Below the pieces are notes generated by a model. It made no database searches. It saw only the letters and a list, made by a program, of their open reading frames with translations, and was not told the DNA's origin. A stretch of DNA of 64,000 nt from Peptoniphilus faecalis (GTDB taxonomy: Bacteria > Bacillota > Clostridia > Tissierellales > Peptoniphilaceae): contig NZ_JABDSR010000009.1 of the NCBI RefSeq assembly GCF_012976305.1, forward strand, positions 1 to 64,000, written 5' to 3'. Within the stretch, counting starts at the first letter, position 1. Each line of letters opens with the position of its first letter. The translations under genes were made by a program, and so were the position numbers. Positions 36,443 through 46,036 of the stretch are shown piece after piece.

Positions 36443-37771
36443 ATGATTAGAAAATTAAAAAAGAATCCGCCTCTAATAGTTTGCCTTTCTTTTTTTGCGT
36501 TAATTTTTTTGGGAGCATGTCTATTAGATCTTCCAATTGCAAGTATGAATGGTGAGAGGATTGGATTTTTAGATGCATTTTTTACATCTACATCGGCGTC
36601 TTGTGTTACAGGACTTATTGTTGCAAACACGGCGAGTCAGTGGACTGCTTTTGGCAAAGTTGTAATTATTCTTTTAATTCAAATTGGTGGGCTTGGCACA
36701 ATGGTATTTTTGTCCCTTGTTGCTATGGTGTTTAACAAGCGAATTGGAATTACAGAGAGAAGAATTATAAGAGAACAAACTAATGCAGACACAAGCAAGG
36801 GAATTATTAGACTTGTAATTTATATTATAAAATTTAGTTTAAGCGTTGAGTTAATTGGAGCAATTTTACTTGCTACAAAATTTATTCCTGATTTTGGCAT
36901 TGAAAAGGGAATTTTATTTTCAATTTTTCATTCGATTTCTGCTTTTTGTAACGCAGGGTTCGATATTACAGGAAATTCTCTTGTAGACTATGTATCTGAT
37001 TTCACAGTGAATATTGTAATTTCCCTTTTAATAATTTTTGGAGGATTAGGTTTTACGGTGTTTATTGATATTTTTAGAAAGAAAAATTTTAAAAATTTGA
37101 ATTTACACTCAAAGATAGTTATTTCAGTAACTGCAATACTTCTTTTAGTTGGGGCAATTGCTTTTTTCTTAATAGAAGGTAATAGTGCTGCTATGGAAGG
37201 TTTGACATTAAAGGGAAAAGTTTTATCATCTTTTTTTATGTCAGTTACAGCAAGGACGGCTGGATTTAATTCTATTGATATTTCAAAAATGCAAGAAAGC
37301 TCTTTAATTGTAACTATTATGTTGATGTTTATCGGTGCATCTCCAGCATCAACTGGTGGTGGGATAAAGACAACAACTTTTGGAGTTTTATTATTTTCCA
37401 CTATTTCGTTTTTAAGAGGAAACAAAGAGACAGAAATATTTCACAAGACAATATCTCACGAATCACTTATTAAATCACTTTGCATATTTACCTTGAGTTC
37501 TACCTTGGTAATTTTTTCTTCTCTATTGATTACAATTGATGAGCAAGGAAAATTTTTATACTTGGACATTCTTTATGAAATAGTATCTGCTTTCGGAACA
37601 GTTGGTATTAGTAGAGGCATTACTGCAAATTTAAGTTCTCTTTCAAAAATTATTTTAATAATTTTAATGTACCTTGGAAGAGTTGGAGCTGCAACTTTAG
37701 GCATTGGTATTTTAAATAGAAAAACAAAAAAACATACAAAATATTCAGAAGGAAAAATTATAGTGGGGTAA
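36443..37771 (+). CDS. ktrB: Ktr/Trk-type K+ uptake membrane subunit
   Basis: 442-residue polytopic membrane protein of the TrkH/KtrB superfamily, built of four M1-P-M2 repeats. Selectivity-filter-like segments are visible: SCVTGL, AFCNAGFD, TARTAGFN, and AFGTVGISRG. Paired with the cytosolic KtrA two bases downstream. The shorter length favours KtrB over TrkH. Confidence 0.92.
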   Translation: MIRKLKKNPPLIVCLSFFALIFLGACLLDLPIASMNGERIGFLDAFFTSTSASCVTGLIVANTASQWTAFGKVVIILLIQIGGLGTMVFLSLVAMVFNKRIGITERRIIREQTNADTSKGIIRLVIYIIKFSLSVELIGAILLATKFIPDFGIEKGILFSIFHSISAFCNAGFDITGNSLVDYVSDFTVNIVISLLIIFGGLGFTVFIDIFRKKNFKNLNLHSKIVISVTAILLLVGAIAFFLIEGNSAAMEGLTLKGKVLSSFFMSVTARTAGFNSIDISKMQESSLIVTIMLMFIGASPASTGGGIKTTTFGVLLFSTISFLRGNKETEIFHKTISHESLIKSLCIFTLSSTLVIFSSLLITIDEQGKFLYLDILYEIVSAFGTVGISRGITANLSSLSKIILIILMYLGRVGAATLGIGILNRKTKKHTKYSEGKIIVG

Positions 37772-37773
37772 TT

Positions 37774-38424
37774 ATGAAGACATTTATTGTATTTGGCTGC
37801 GGAAGATTTGGTTCAACTGTTGCCACAAGATTATATGATTTAAAAAATGATGTTGTCATTGTAGATAATGATGAAGAAAAAATTGATGCGATTTCACAAA
37901 ATGTTACTGAAGCAATTATATGTGATCTTGAAGATGAAAAATCAATGATAGAACTTGCGCTAGGAAATTATGATATTGCAATAGTTGCTATTGGAGAAAA
38001 TTTGGAAGCGGCTATTATGGCAGTCCTTGCATCAAAGGAAGCAGGAATTGAAAAAGTTATTGCAAAAGCACCTAATTATAGATTTGGCAAAATTTTATTA
38101 AAATGTGGTGCAGATAAAATTATTTTTCCTGAAAGAGATATGGGATATAGGCTTGCAAATAATTTGTCAAATGATTCTTTATTAGATTCTAATGAAATTT
38201 CTAAAGGCTATACAATTTTTGAGTTTAAAGCAAGTGCAAAGATGAATGGAAAAGAAATGAAGGACTTAAAACTTAGAGAAGATTATAATTTTAATGTTCT
38301 AATGGTTAAAAGAGATGGGGAAAATTTTGTAAACCCAACTGCTTCTTTTAAAGTCAAGGAAGAGGACACTTTAACGGTTTTAGGATCAGAAAAAGATATT
38401 AAAAAGTTCACAGAGAACAATTAA
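37774..38424 (+). CDS. ktrA: Ktr K+ uptake regulatory subunit
   Basis: 216 residues: an RCK (TrkA-N) domain with the Rossmann motif FGCGRFGSTVATRL, acidic VDNDEEK at the end of strand 2, then a TrkA-C domain from about residue 140. It gates KtrB through adenine nucleotides and c-di-AMP in related bacteria. A terminator follows. Confidence 0.93.
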   Translation: MKTFIVFGCGRFGSTVATRLYDLKNDVVIVDNDEEKIDAISQNVTEAIICDLEDEKSMIELALGNYDIAIVAIGENLEAAIMAVLASKEAGIEKVIAKAPNYRFGKILLKCGADKIIFPERDMGYRLANNLSNDSLLDSNEISKGYTIFEFKASAKMNGKEMKDLKLREDYNFNVLMVKRDGENFVNPTASFKVKEEDTLTVLGSEKDIKKFTENN

Positions 38425-38430
38425 TTTTAT

Positions 38431-38461
38431 GGCTACAGATTTAATTTTGTAGCCTTTTTTG
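38431..38461 (+). terminator. Intrinsic terminator after ktrA
   Basis: GGCTACA/TGTAGCC stem with a ten-base loop and seven T. Confidence 0.9.
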
Positions 38462-38561
38462 TTCAAAAATTAAGAAATTTGAATTATAAAAATTTACTTT
38501 ATTTACAGAATCAAACTTTTAAATTACAATTAAATTAATACATATGAAAAGAGGTAATCTA

Positions 38562-39659
38562 ATGAAAAATCTAAAAAAACTTTTGCTTGTTGGTTTAATT
38601 ACAACTTTTTTAGTCGCCTGCAACAAGACAAGCTCTACTAATAAAACAAAAGAAGAGCAACCTAAAGAACCAGAAAAAATAGTTTATTACACACCACTTA
38701 CTCATGAAGAAAGAGAAGACAAGGAGCAAGAAAAGAACAAAATCTTTGCTGTAATGCTAGACAATCACGACGATGCAAGGCCGCAAGCACAAATTTCTAA
38801 AGCCGACATAATATACGAGTATAGGGTTGAAGGTGAATACACAAGATATATGGCACTTTTCCAAAGTAATTTACCTGAAGGTGTGGGACCAGTTCGCTCT
38901 GCAAGACCTTACTTTGTACAGACTGCGAAGGAATACAATGCAATATATGCTCATTGGGGTGGATCTGAAGCAGGACTTGCTGAAGTTAGACATAGAAATG
39001 TAGTCGATCTCGACGGAATTGCCCTAGAAGGAATTGTTTTTCACAGGAACAAAAATGTTGAAAAGCGTGCACCACATAATGGATACATTTCACTTCCTGA
39101 ACTTGAAAATTATTTGATAAAAAAGGGAATTGATGTAAAGGACAACACTGCATCACTTAATTTTTACAATGAAGACGAAAATATTGTTGGAGAAGATGTA
39201 AAGGAAATAACTTTAAACTTCAACAGAAATTATAAAACTAATTTTGTATACGATGAAGCAAATGGTAAATACAAATATATTCGTCAAGGACAAGTTGTAA
39301 CTGATGAAGCAAGTGGCGAAGAATTTACAACAGATAATTTAATAATTTTGTTCCAAAAGGGTGTGGTAGCTGGACCTAAGGGTACTTTAAAACTTGCAAA
39401 CATAGGAGCTGGCACAGGGCTTCTTCTTCAAAGGGGAAAACTTGCACCAATTACATGGGAAAAATCAAATGAGGATGCGAGGACAATTTTTAAAGATGCT
39501 GAAGGTAAGGAAATTAAATTTTATCATGGAAGAACTTTCGTATCTGTAGTTGATGAAGAAAAAGATGCAGTTTATGAAAAGCCACAGGCAGAAAATCCTG
39601 AAGGAGAACAAAACCCTAGTTCAAATGCAAAAGTTGAAAGTGAAGGCGTAAAAAAATAA
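38562..39659 (+). CDS. DUF3048 (YerB-like) lipoprotein
   Basis: 365 residues; ATG at 38562, eight bases after AGAGG. The signal peptide ends in lipobox FLVAC. The mature protein carries the DUF3048 pattern: FAVMLDNHDDARPQAQISKADIIYEY and GVGPVRSARPYFV, then a C-terminal domain ending in GRTFVSVV. YerB-type proteins are extracellular and interact with peptidoglycan-related proteins in some Firmicutes; precise role unknown. The last 20 residues are low complexity. Confidence 0.88.
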   Translation: MKNLKKLLLVGLITTFLVACNKTSSTNKTKEEQPKEPEKIVYYTPLTHEEREDKEQEKNKIFAVMLDNHDDARPQAQISKADIIYEYRVEGEYTRYMALFQSNLPEGVGPVRSARPYFVQTAKEYNAIYAHWGGSEAGLAEVRHRNVVDLDGIALEGIVFHRNKNVEKRAPHNGYISLPELENYLIKKGIDVKDNTASLNFYNEDENIVGEDVKEITLNFNRNYKTNFVYDEANGKYKYIRQGQVVTDEASGEEFTTDNLIILFQKGVVAGPKGTLKLANIGAGTGLLLQRGKLAPITWEKSNEDARTIFKDAEGKEIKFYHGRTFVSVVDEEKDAVYEKPQAENPEGEQNPSSNAKVESEGVKK

Positions 39660-39706
39660 AATTTTTAAAATCTTTCTTTTGGGTAAATATTTTTTGAGGT
39701 GATATT

Positions 39707-40207
39707 ATGATTAATATGACAAAAATTGATTATGTTATAAATACAACTGGAGCAAGGTATGAAATAGTTAGAAAAGCACTTTTAGATAGTGATGGCGATG
39801 TAGATCTTGCCATAGAATTTATAAAAGAAGGAAGGTATAAGGAAAAAGTTGAACCTTCCAAGGTTTTTGAAAGCGAAGAAGAAAAAGCATCTTATGAAAA
39901 TAGTGAAAATAAAAGTGGCAGAGAATATATCGACGGAGTTATAAAGTATCTTGATGAAATTGTTGATGCAATAAAAGAAATTTGGAGAAAGGGAAATGCA
40001 AGTAGACTTCTTGTTGAAAAGGGCAATGAAACAGTTCTCTCTCTTTCATTAACAACATCTGCAATTGGAATGATTTTAGCACTGCCGGCATCACTTATTG
40101 GAATTTCCGCAGCTTATATCTATGACTATTCCTTTAAAATTGTCATGGAAAATGGCGAAGTAATTGATGTAAAAGAGTATTTAAAGGACAAGAGTAAATT
40201 TTTATAA
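39707..40207 (+). CDS. DUF4342 protein with UBA-like domain
   Basis: 166 residues. An N-terminal UBA/TS-N-like helix bundle (VINTTGARYEIVRKALLDSDGDVDLAIEFI) resembles that of EF-Ts; the C-terminal DUF4342 has the KEIWRKGNASRLLVEKGNETVLSLSL motif and one hydrophobic segment (about residues 110-135). Function unknown. Starts at 39707 or at a second ATG at 39716; GAGGTG suits the first. Confidence 0.8.
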   Translation: MINMTKIDYVINTTGARYEIVRKALLDSDGDVDLAIEFIKEGRYKEKVEPSKVFESEEEKASYENSENKSGREYIDGVIKYLDEIVDAIKEIWRKGNASRLLVEKGNETVLSLSLTTSAIGMILALPASLIGISAAYIYDYSFKIVMENGEVIDVKEYLKDKSKFL

Positions 40208-40220
40208 AACTTGAATATTA

Positions 40221-40241
40221 AAGCCCTTAGGGGCTTTTTTC
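40221..40241 (+). terminator. Intrinsic terminator
   Basis: AAGCCC/GGGCTT stem with six T; an outer AATATTAAAG/CTTTAATATT palindrome surrounds it. Confidence 0.85.
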
Positions 40242-40262
40242 TTTAATATTGCGAGGAGAAAA

Positions 40263-41009
40263 ATGGTAATTACAAGTAAAAATAACGATACATATAAATT
40301 TTTAAAAAATTTAAAAGAAAAAAAATATAGACAAGAGTATGGGCTTTTTATGGTGGAAAAACCTGTTGTAATAGAAGAAGCAAGAGACTTTATGCCAAAA
40401 TACATTGCTATAAATGAGTCTTCCTATAAAGAAAATAAATTTAAAGATATAATAAAAAATATTGAGGAAGAAAATATATATATTTTTTCAGATAATATCT
40501 TTAAAAATCTTTGCGACACAGTAACATCTCCAGGCATAATTGCATATTACAAAGAAGTTCACAGAAATTTTGAAAAAAATCATGGTAAATTTTTATATTT
40601 AGATGATATTAGAGAGCCAGGAAATCTAGGAGGAATTATTAGATCTGCTCATGCCTTTGAACTTGATGGAATAATAATTTCGCCAAACTCCTGCGACCTT
40701 TACAATCCAAAAACAGTTAGATCTTCTATGTCTTCTATTTTTAGAGTTCCAATTTATTTTATGAGTAGAGAAGATTTAGTAGATTTAGATTTTAATATTA
40801 TTGCAACAGCCCTTAATAGTTCAACTTCCATAAGGGATTATAAATTTAAGGATAAAGACATCGTGGTAATAGGAAATGAAGCAAAGGGAGTTTCGGAATT
40901 TTTAATGGATAATGCAGATAGCTATTTGAATATTCCAATTAGTAAGACTGTGGATTCATTAAATGCAAATGTTGCGGCATCAATTATAATTTACGAGATG
41001 ATGAAATGA
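40263..41009 (+). CDS. TrmH/SpoU family RNA 2'-O-methyltransferase
   Basis: 248 residues: a short N-terminal substrate-binding domain starting with SKNNDTYKFLKNLKEKKYR, then a SPOUT knot domain with motif 1 DDIREPGNLGGIIRSA, motif 2 IVVIGNEAKGVSE and motif 3 LNIPISKTVDSLNANVAASIIIYEM. It methylates a ribose in rRNA or tRNA; the exact site is not predictable. The ATG follows GAGGAG. It overlaps the next gene by four bases. Confidence 0.92.
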   Translation: MVITSKNNDTYKFLKNLKEKKYRQEYGLFMVEKPVVIEEARDFMPKYIAINESSYKENKFKDIIKNIEEENIYIFSDNIFKNLCDTVTSPGIIAYYKEVHRNFEKNHGKFLYLDDIREPGNLGGIIRSAHAFELDGIIISPNSCDLYNPKTVRSSMSSIFRVPIYFMSREDLVDLDFNIIATALNSSTSIRDYKFKDKDIVVIGNEAKGVSEFLMDNADSYLNIPISKTVDSLNANVAASIIIYEMMK

Positions 41010-41692
41010 ATTATGTAATAGTAGCAGAAAACATTCCTGAAAAATCTGCAAAAAAATTAGAAAAATATGGAAAAATAATTAGAACAAAGAAAAATAAAAA
41101 AGTAATGGAAGGGCTAAACACACATCCTGATATTTTAGTTCATCCGCTGCCCAGTGGAGAGATTGTGGTAGATAAAGACAACTTTGACTATTACAAAGAA
41201 ATTTTTAAAGATAGAAAAATTATTTCATCTCATTCACAATTATCTGGCAAATATCCAAGGGATGTAGCACTAAATGCCTTTACTTTTAAAAATTATTTTA
41301 TTCATAATTTAAAACACACTGACAAAAAACTTCTTGAATATTATAAAGAAAGAGGATATGAATTAATCCATATAAAACAAGGGTATTCAAAATGCACTAC
41401 ACTTGTAACAGATAATTTTTTAATAACAAGTGATGGAGGAACTTATGAGAAATTAAGGGATATTCTTCCAATATATAGGATAAATCACAAGGAAATAAAA
41501 CTTCAAAACTTTAATTATGGCTTTATCGGCGGAGCAAGTGGAAGTCTTGATAGAAAAATATTTTTCACTGGTAGCATTAAAGAGCACAGTTCCTACAAAG
41601 AAATTATGAAGATTATCGAAAAATACAATTATGAAATAGAAATCCTTTCAAAGGAACCTATTGAAGATTATGGCTCTATTTACTTTATATAA
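41006..41692 (+). CDS. DUF6873-like protein (probable GME fold)
   Basis: 228 residues without signal peptide. NTHPDILVHPLPSGEIVV, SKCTTLVTDNFLITSDGG and FIGGASGSLDRKIFFTGSI recall the DUF6873 family, which is thought to share the guanidino-modifying-enzyme (arginine deiminase-like) fold; the catalytic set cannot be verified by eye. Coupled to the methyltransferase gene by a four-base overlap. Function unknown. Confidence 0.6.
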   Translation: MNYVIVAENIPEKSAKKLEKYGKIIRTKKNKKVMEGLNTHPDILVHPLPSGEIVVDKDNFDYYKEIFKDRKIISSHSQLSGKYPRDVALNAFTFKNYFIHNLKHTDKKLLEYYKERGYELIHIKQGYSKCTTLVTDNFLITSDGGTYEKLRDILPIYRINHKEIKLQNFNYGFIGGASGSLDRKIFFTGSIKEHSSYKEIMKIIEKYNYEIEILSKEPIEDYGSIYFI

Positions 41693-41790
41693 GGTGATTG
41701 TGCATAATAGAAAACTCTATTTTACTAGTCAAATTTATTAAGTATTTGAATTAGCTATTATATTTTTATTATAATTAATTGTATCGAAAA

Positions 41791-41822
41791 AGCGAGGACA
41801 TTAGCTTCCTCGCCTTTTTTTG
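41791..41822. terminator. Bidirectional intrinsic terminator
   Basis: GCGAGG (41792-41797) pairs with CCTCGC (41808-41813); T-run on the right and A-run on the left, between convergent genes. Confidence 0.88.
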
Positions 41823-41876
41823 TGGGCTTTGCAATAGCCCTATCTAATATAGTATTGGGATATTTAAAAACTTATA

Positions 41877-42380
41877 TTATTTATTTAATTTTTGAGTAAA
41901 TTTTTTATACAAAAACTTATCATCCAGATAATCAAACATTAACTTGCTAAGTACGTCTTTAAATTCAAAATCTTCTTTATCATAGGATTCTTGAGAAATG
42001 CCTGAAAAGTAAACCATCTCTATTAAAAGTCTGTTATTGTTACTATTGCAGCACATATATTTAGTCTTTTCTTCAAATACAAAGAAGAGAAAATTACCCC
42101 ACTCACTTTCAAGGGGATCTATATAATCTATACTTTTTTCATTTTCTATAATTTTAAAAACACGAAATGACATATCTTTTATCTCAACATTTAATTTTGA
42201 ATTTTTTACGCAATATTTTGCATTTGTTCTATGCATTTCTTTTTTATAAGAAGGTAATTCTGAGAAGTTAATTTCAATAGTATCAAATTTATTTTTAAGA
42301 TAATCGATTATCTCTTCAGAACTTTTCTCACCAATAGGAATTAAATGCTTGAACATTTTCACTTGAATATGATAACTCAT
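41877..42380 (-). CDS. Hypothetical protein
   Basis: A 167-residue soluble protein rich in Lys, Glu, Tyr and Phe, with no signal peptide or membrane helix and no motif I recognise. A pair of adjacent cysteines (YMCCNSNNN) is notable. The region upstream of the first ATG has no clear ribosome site; a start at an inner Met near residue 9 is possible. It ends towards a bidirectional terminator and follows a secreted-protein gene, 21 bases apart, on the same strand. Confidence 0.55.
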   Translation of the reverse strand: MSYHIQVKMFKHLIPIGEKSSEEIIDYLKNKFDTIEINFSELPSYKKEMHRTNAKYCVKNSKLNVEIKDMSFRVFKIIENEKSIDYIDPLESEWGNFLFFVFEEKTKYMCCNSNNNRLLIEMVYFSGISQESYDKEDFEFKDVLSKLMFDYLDDKFLYKKFTQKLNK

Positions 42381-42401
42381 TTTACTTTTAGATAATAAAA
42401 A

Positions 42402-42842
42402 TTATTTTATACCAACAAGACCAGGATGAAGATCTGCGGACAGCCAATAACCACGATTCATATTATATCCCTTTAGATTTGAAAATCTTAGAATGACATT
42501 TTTTTGAGTGTAAGGTATAGATACAGCACCTAATTTTACTGAACCCATAGTAGAGCCGCTAGTTTTGATAGTTTTTCCACTTCGAGAAACAGATGCTTTT
42601 AATATTGTTTTACCATATATATTTCTAGAGAGTTCATTATTATTATTATTATTATTATAATTCGATATATTTCCTATTTCAATTTCAAAACTTTCTTTAT
42701 CTTGATAATTTTCAATAGGAATAATTGTAATTTCTTCATAATTTTTATTTTTTTCTAGGGTTTCTCTATTTGCTGATACTGGCGTAAATATAGAAAACAC
42801 TAAAATAAATATTATAAAAAAGTTAAAAATTTTCTTTTTCAT
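42402..42842 (-). CDS. Small secreted protein
   Basis: 146 residues from the ATG at 42842: MKKKIFNFF, hydrophobic core, cleavage after VSA near residue 24. The mature protein has a run of seven Asn (residues about 62-68) encoded by an AAT tract, then a beta-rich C-terminal domain of about 75 residues (ILKASVSRSGKTIKTSG and GYWLSADLHPG). No family recognised. An ATG six codons further up (42860) lacks a ribosome site as well. Confidence 0.6.
   Translation of the reverse strand: MKKKIFNFFIIFILVFSIFTPVSANRETLEKNKNYEEITIIPIENYQDKESFEIEIGNISNYNNNNNNNELSRNIYGKTILKASVSRSGKTIKTSGSTMGSVKLGAVSIPYTQKNVILRFSNLKGYNMNRGYWLSADLHPGLVGIK
42636..42658. repeat. Trinucleotide (ATT) microsatellite inside a coding region
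   Basis: About seven tandem ATT units, read as Asn codons on the minus strand; length change would keep the reading frame. Confidence 0.85.
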
Positions 42843-42947
42843 AAAGTACTCATTTCGCATTAAATATCCTAATAGCTATTAACAAATTACTATAATAAAA
42901 GCATATCAAAATAACCACTTAATATCAACAATTAATATTTATAATAC

Positions 42948-42975
42948 TTGAAAAATAATAAAAATATGATATAAT
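42948..42975 (+). promoter_or_regulatory. Promoter of thrS
   Basis: TTGAAA at 42948-42953 and TATAAT at 42970-42975, 16-base spacer, upstream of the thrS T-box. Confidence 0.7.
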
Positions 42976-42981
42976 AAAAAT

Positions 42982-43185
42982 AATTTTTAAATAAACTTTG
43001 ATAAGAAGAGTAAATTATATAAAATTTTAAGAGAGGAAATGGAAGGTGCAAATTTCTAATTTTATATTTTTGAAAACTAACTTGGAGTTCCATAGCAAAC
43101 TATGGCGTAAGGATGCGTTAAATCCCTTGAGTTTAATTAAGGTGGAACCACGGTCATCGTCCTTTGGGATGATGACTTTTTTTAT
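42982..43185 (+). promoter_or_regulatory. T-box riboswitch, specifier ACU (Thr)
   Basis: An AGAGAG box, an apical stem GGAAAT/ATTTC with a GGTG-type loop, and 3' strand AACTTGGAG. The codon in the specifier position is ACT at 43076-43078, matching the downstream thrS. The T-box motif AAGGTGGAACCACGG spans 43139-43153; terminator GTCATC/GATGAC with seven T at 43153-43183. This leader calibrates the specifier register used for the two other T-boxes of the window. Confidence 0.92.
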
Positions 43186-43207
43186 TTATTAATTTTAGGA
43201 GGAAAAA

Positions 43208-45118
43208 ATGATTATTAAATTACCAGATGGATCACAAAAGGAATATGAGAGTGGAGTAAAGGTAAAAGAAATTACTGGAGACATCTCACAAGGACTTCTT
43301 AGGGATTCTCTTGGAGCAGTTGTAAATGGTGAAATACTTGGACTTGACGACGAAGTTTTCGAAGATTGTGATTTTAAAGTTGTAAAATTTGAAGACATTG
43401 AAGGGAAGAAAATTTTATGGCATACTGCATCACATTTAATGGCTTATGCAATTCAAGAACTTTATCCAGAAACAAAATTTGCAATTGGACCTTCAACTGA
43501 AACAGGATTTTATTATGATTTAGATCTTGAACATAGATTTGTAGATGAAGACCTCATGGCAATTGAAGACAAGATGAAAGAAATTGCTAAAAGGGATCTT
43601 CCAATAGAAAAAATTGAAATTTCAAGAGAAGAGGCAATTAATTATTTTAAAGAAAAGAAACAAGACTATAAAGTTGAACTAATTAAAGATTTACCAGAAG
43701 ATGAAAAAATCACAATGTACAAGATTGGCGATTTCGTTGATCTTTGTAAGGGACCACATCTTCTTTCAACTAAAAAAATTAAGGCAATAAAACTTCTTTC
43801 AATTGCAGGAGCATATTGGAGAGGCGATTCAAAGAACAAGATGCTTCAAAGAATTTACGGCATTGCCTTTGAAAAACAAAAACAATTAGATGAATATATA
43901 AAAAGACGTGAAGAAGCTGAAAAGAGAGACCACAGAAAACTCGGTAGGGAACTTGACTTATTTAGTATGCACGAAGAGGGACCAGGATTTCCATTCTTCC
44001 ATCCAAATGGAATGATTTTAAGAAATAATCTTCTTAACTGGTGGAGAGGCGTTCTTGAAGAAAATGGATATGGCGAAATCCAAACTCCAATTATCTTAAA
44101 CGAAGCATTATGGCACAGATCAGGTCACTGGGATCATTACAAAGACAATATGTACTTCACAAAAATTGACGGTGACGACTACGCAGTAAAACCAATGAAT
44201 TGTCCAGGATCAATTTTAGTTTATAATTCTAGCAATCACTCTTACAGAGATCTTCCAATTAGACTCGCTGAATATGGAATTGTTCATAGACACGAACTTT
44301 CTGGAGCATTACACGGATTATTTAGAGTAAGAACTTTTACTCAAGACGATGCCCATGTATATTGCTTATTCTCACAAGTTAAAGATGAAGTATTTAAGAT
44401 GATAGACCTTGCAGATTATTTATATTCAACTTTTGGATTTAAATATTCAATTGAACTTTCAACAAGACCAGATGATTTCATGGGAGATCTTGAATCATGG
44501 AATTTAGCTGAAAAATCACTTAAAGAGGCACTAGAAGAAAAGAATCTTCCATATACAATTAATGAAGGCGATGGAGCATTTTATGGTCCAAAGATCGACT
44601 TCCACCTAGAAGACGCAATTGGAAGAACTTGGCAATGTGGCACTATCCAACTTGACTTCCAACTTCCAGAAAACTTTGACTTAACATATGTTGACGAAGA
44701 TGGAGAAAGGAAGAGACCAGCAATGCTCCACAGAGCATTACTTGGCTCAGTTGAAAGATTTATGGGTATACTAATTGAACACTTTGCAGGTAAATTCCCA
44801 CTATGGTTATCTCCAGTACAAGTGGAAGTAATCCCTGTATCTGACAAATTTAAAGATTATGCACAAAAAATTGCAGATGCACTTCATGCAGAAGGACTTA
44901 GAGTTCATCTTGACGCTCGTGCAGAAAAAGTTGGTTATAAAATTAGAGAAGCACAAGTTAAGAAAATCAATTATATGCTAGTAATTGGAGAAAAAGAAGA
45001 AACTTCTGGCAAACTTTCTGTTAGAAAGAGAAATGGAGAAGAAGTAGCAGATGTCGATTTAGATGAATTTATAGCATCACTTAAAGAAGAAATCAAAAAT
45101 AAGACTATCACTGAATAA
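43208..45118 (+). CDS. thrS: Threonyl-tRNA synthetase
   Basis: 636 residues: N-terminal TGS domain (IIKLPDGSQKEY), the editing domain with HTASHLMAYAIQELYP and DLCKGPHL (Zn-type HxxxH and C-x-x-x-H features), class II core with FPFFHPNGMIL, MNCPGSILVY, RTFTQDDAHVYC and LHRALLGSVERFMGILIEHF, then the anticodon-binding domain. Complete. AGGAGG precedes the ATG, which follows the T-box terminator closely. Confidence 0.97.
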   Translation: MIIKLPDGSQKEYESGVKVKEITGDISQGLLRDSLGAVVNGEILGLDDEVFEDCDFKVVKFEDIEGKKILWHTASHLMAYAIQELYPETKFAIGPSTETGFYYDLDLEHRFVDEDLMAIEDKMKEIAKRDLPIEKIEISREEAINYFKEKKQDYKVELIKDLPEDEKITMYKIGDFVDLCKGPHLLSTKKIKAIKLLSIAGAYWRGDSKNKMLQRIYGIAFEKQKQLDEYIKRREEAEKRDHRKLGRELDLFSMHEEGPGFPFFHPNGMILRNNLLNWWRGVLEENGYGEIQTPIILNEALWHRSGHWDHYKDNMYFTKIDGDDYAVKPMNCPGSILVYNSSNHSYRDLPIRLAEYGIVHRHELSGALHGLFRVRTFTQDDAHVYCLFSQVKDEVFKMIDLADYLYSTFGFKYSIELSTRPDDFMGDLESWNLAEKSLKEALEEKNLPYTINEGDGAFYGPKIDFHLEDAIGRTWQCGTIQLDFQLPENFDLTYVDEDGERKRPAMLHRALLGSVERFMGILIEHFAGKFPLWLSPVQVEVIPVSDKFKDYAQKIADALHAEGLRVHLDARAEKVGYKIREAQVKKINYMLVIGEKEETSGKLSVRKRNGEEVADVDLDEFIASLKEEIKNKTITE

Positions 45119-45162
45119 TTTTAGAATTAATATTGAAAGTTTTATAATATAAAGATAAAGTG

Positions 45163-45190
45163 TAAGCAGGCGAGAGTCTGCTTATTTTTT
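45163..45190 (+). terminator. Intrinsic terminator after thrS
   Basis: TAAGCAG/CTGCTTA stem with an eight-base loop and six T. Confidence 0.88.
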
Positions 45191-45293
45191 ATAAAATCAT
45201 ATTAGTTCTAAATAATTTATTGCAACAAGTTTAACAAAAAATTCATATACAAAATATTTTTCATAACAGAAAATATAAAAATCATAAAATTTC

Positions 45294-45322
45294 TTTACAA
45301 AGATTAGTTCGTGTGATAAAAT
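45294..45322 (+). promoter_or_regulatory. Promoter of the rplU operon
   Basis: TTTACA at 45294-45299 and TAAAAT at 45317-45322, 17-base spacer. Confidence 0.6.
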
Positions 45323-45328
45323 ACATTG

Positions 45329-45400
45329 ATGTAACCGCACAGAATAGGTTTTAAACTAGAGTGCCTATAATGGCGAGTCTTGTAATGAGGAGGTGCTACA
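45329..45400 (+). promoter_or_regulatory. Ribosomal protein L21 leader
   Basis: The segment AACCGCACAGAATAGGTTTT followed by AGAGTGCCTATAATGGCG is of the conserved L21-leader type found upstream of rplU in Firmicutes; an AGGAGGTG closes it before the rplU ATG. It is an autoregulatory site for L21 by analogy. Confidence 0.65.
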
Positions 45401-45706
45401 ATGTACGCAATTATTGAAACAGGTGGAAAACAATATGTTGTTGAAGCTGGTGACAAAATTAAAGTTGAAAAATTAGATGCAAAAGAAGGCGACAATGTAA
45501 CTTTTGACAAAGTTCTTTTCGTATCTGGAGATGAACCTAAAATTGGTGCTCCCTTTGTTGATGGTGCAAAGGTTGAAGGCAAAGTATTAGCTCAAGGCAA
45601 AAACAAAAAAGTTATTGTTTATAAATACAAATCTAAGAAAAATGAAAGAAAGAAAAATGGACACCGTCAACCATACACTTTAGTTGAAATTTCAGGTATT
45701 AACTAA
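45401..45706 (+). CDS. rplU: 50S ribosomal protein L21
   Basis: 101 residues: [26 protein letters not shown] start and [23 protein letters not shown] end, complete. First gene of the conserved rplU-prp-rpmA-obgE order. Its stop overlaps the prp start (TAATG). Confidence 0.97.
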   Translation: MYAIIETGGKQYVVEAGDKIKVEKLDAKEGDNVTFDKVLFVSGDEPKIGAPFVDGAKVEGKVLAQGKNKKVIVYKYKSKKNERKKNGHRQPYTLVEISGIN

Positions 45707-46035
45707 TGACTAATATAGACCTTTACAAAAAGGGTGATTATTATTATGGATTTAAGTCTTGTGGACACGCTGAGGGAGAATTTGATAAAATTGTCTGCTC
45801 TAGTATTTCAATCCTCACTCAAACTTTTTATTTTACACTTATAAATAAATTGGGAATTAGTGAAAGTGAAATTGTGGACACACAAGGTGACGGATTGTTA
45901 AAAATAGAAATTTTAAATAGTAATGTTTTTAAAAGAAAAGATATTCAAATTTGTTTTGAATTTATGATAATGGGAATTGAGCTTATTGATGAAGCTTACC
46001 CAGAATATTTGACACTAAAGAATGTGGAGGTGTAA
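45706..46035 (+). CDS. prp: Ribosomal-processing cysteine protease Prp
   Basis: 109 residues of the YsxB/Prp family: catalytic His in SCGHAEG (near residue 20) and Cys in DKIVCSSIS (near 31). Prp removes the N-terminal extension of L27 in bacteria where L27 has one. The L27 encoded next has such an extension, so the pair is consistent. Located between rplU and rpmA as usual. Confidence 0.93.
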   Translation: MTNIDLYKKGDYYYGFKSCGHAEGEFDKIVCSSISILTQTFYFTLINKLGISESEIVDTQGDGLLKIEILNSNVFKRKDIQICFEFMIMGIELIDEAYPEYLTLKNVEV

Positions 46036-46036
46036 A

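Noticed and set aside
42636-42658. CRISPR or phase-variation tract
   Set aside because: It is a simple ATT run inside a coding frame; unit changes would not shift the frame. No CRISPR array was seen anywhere.
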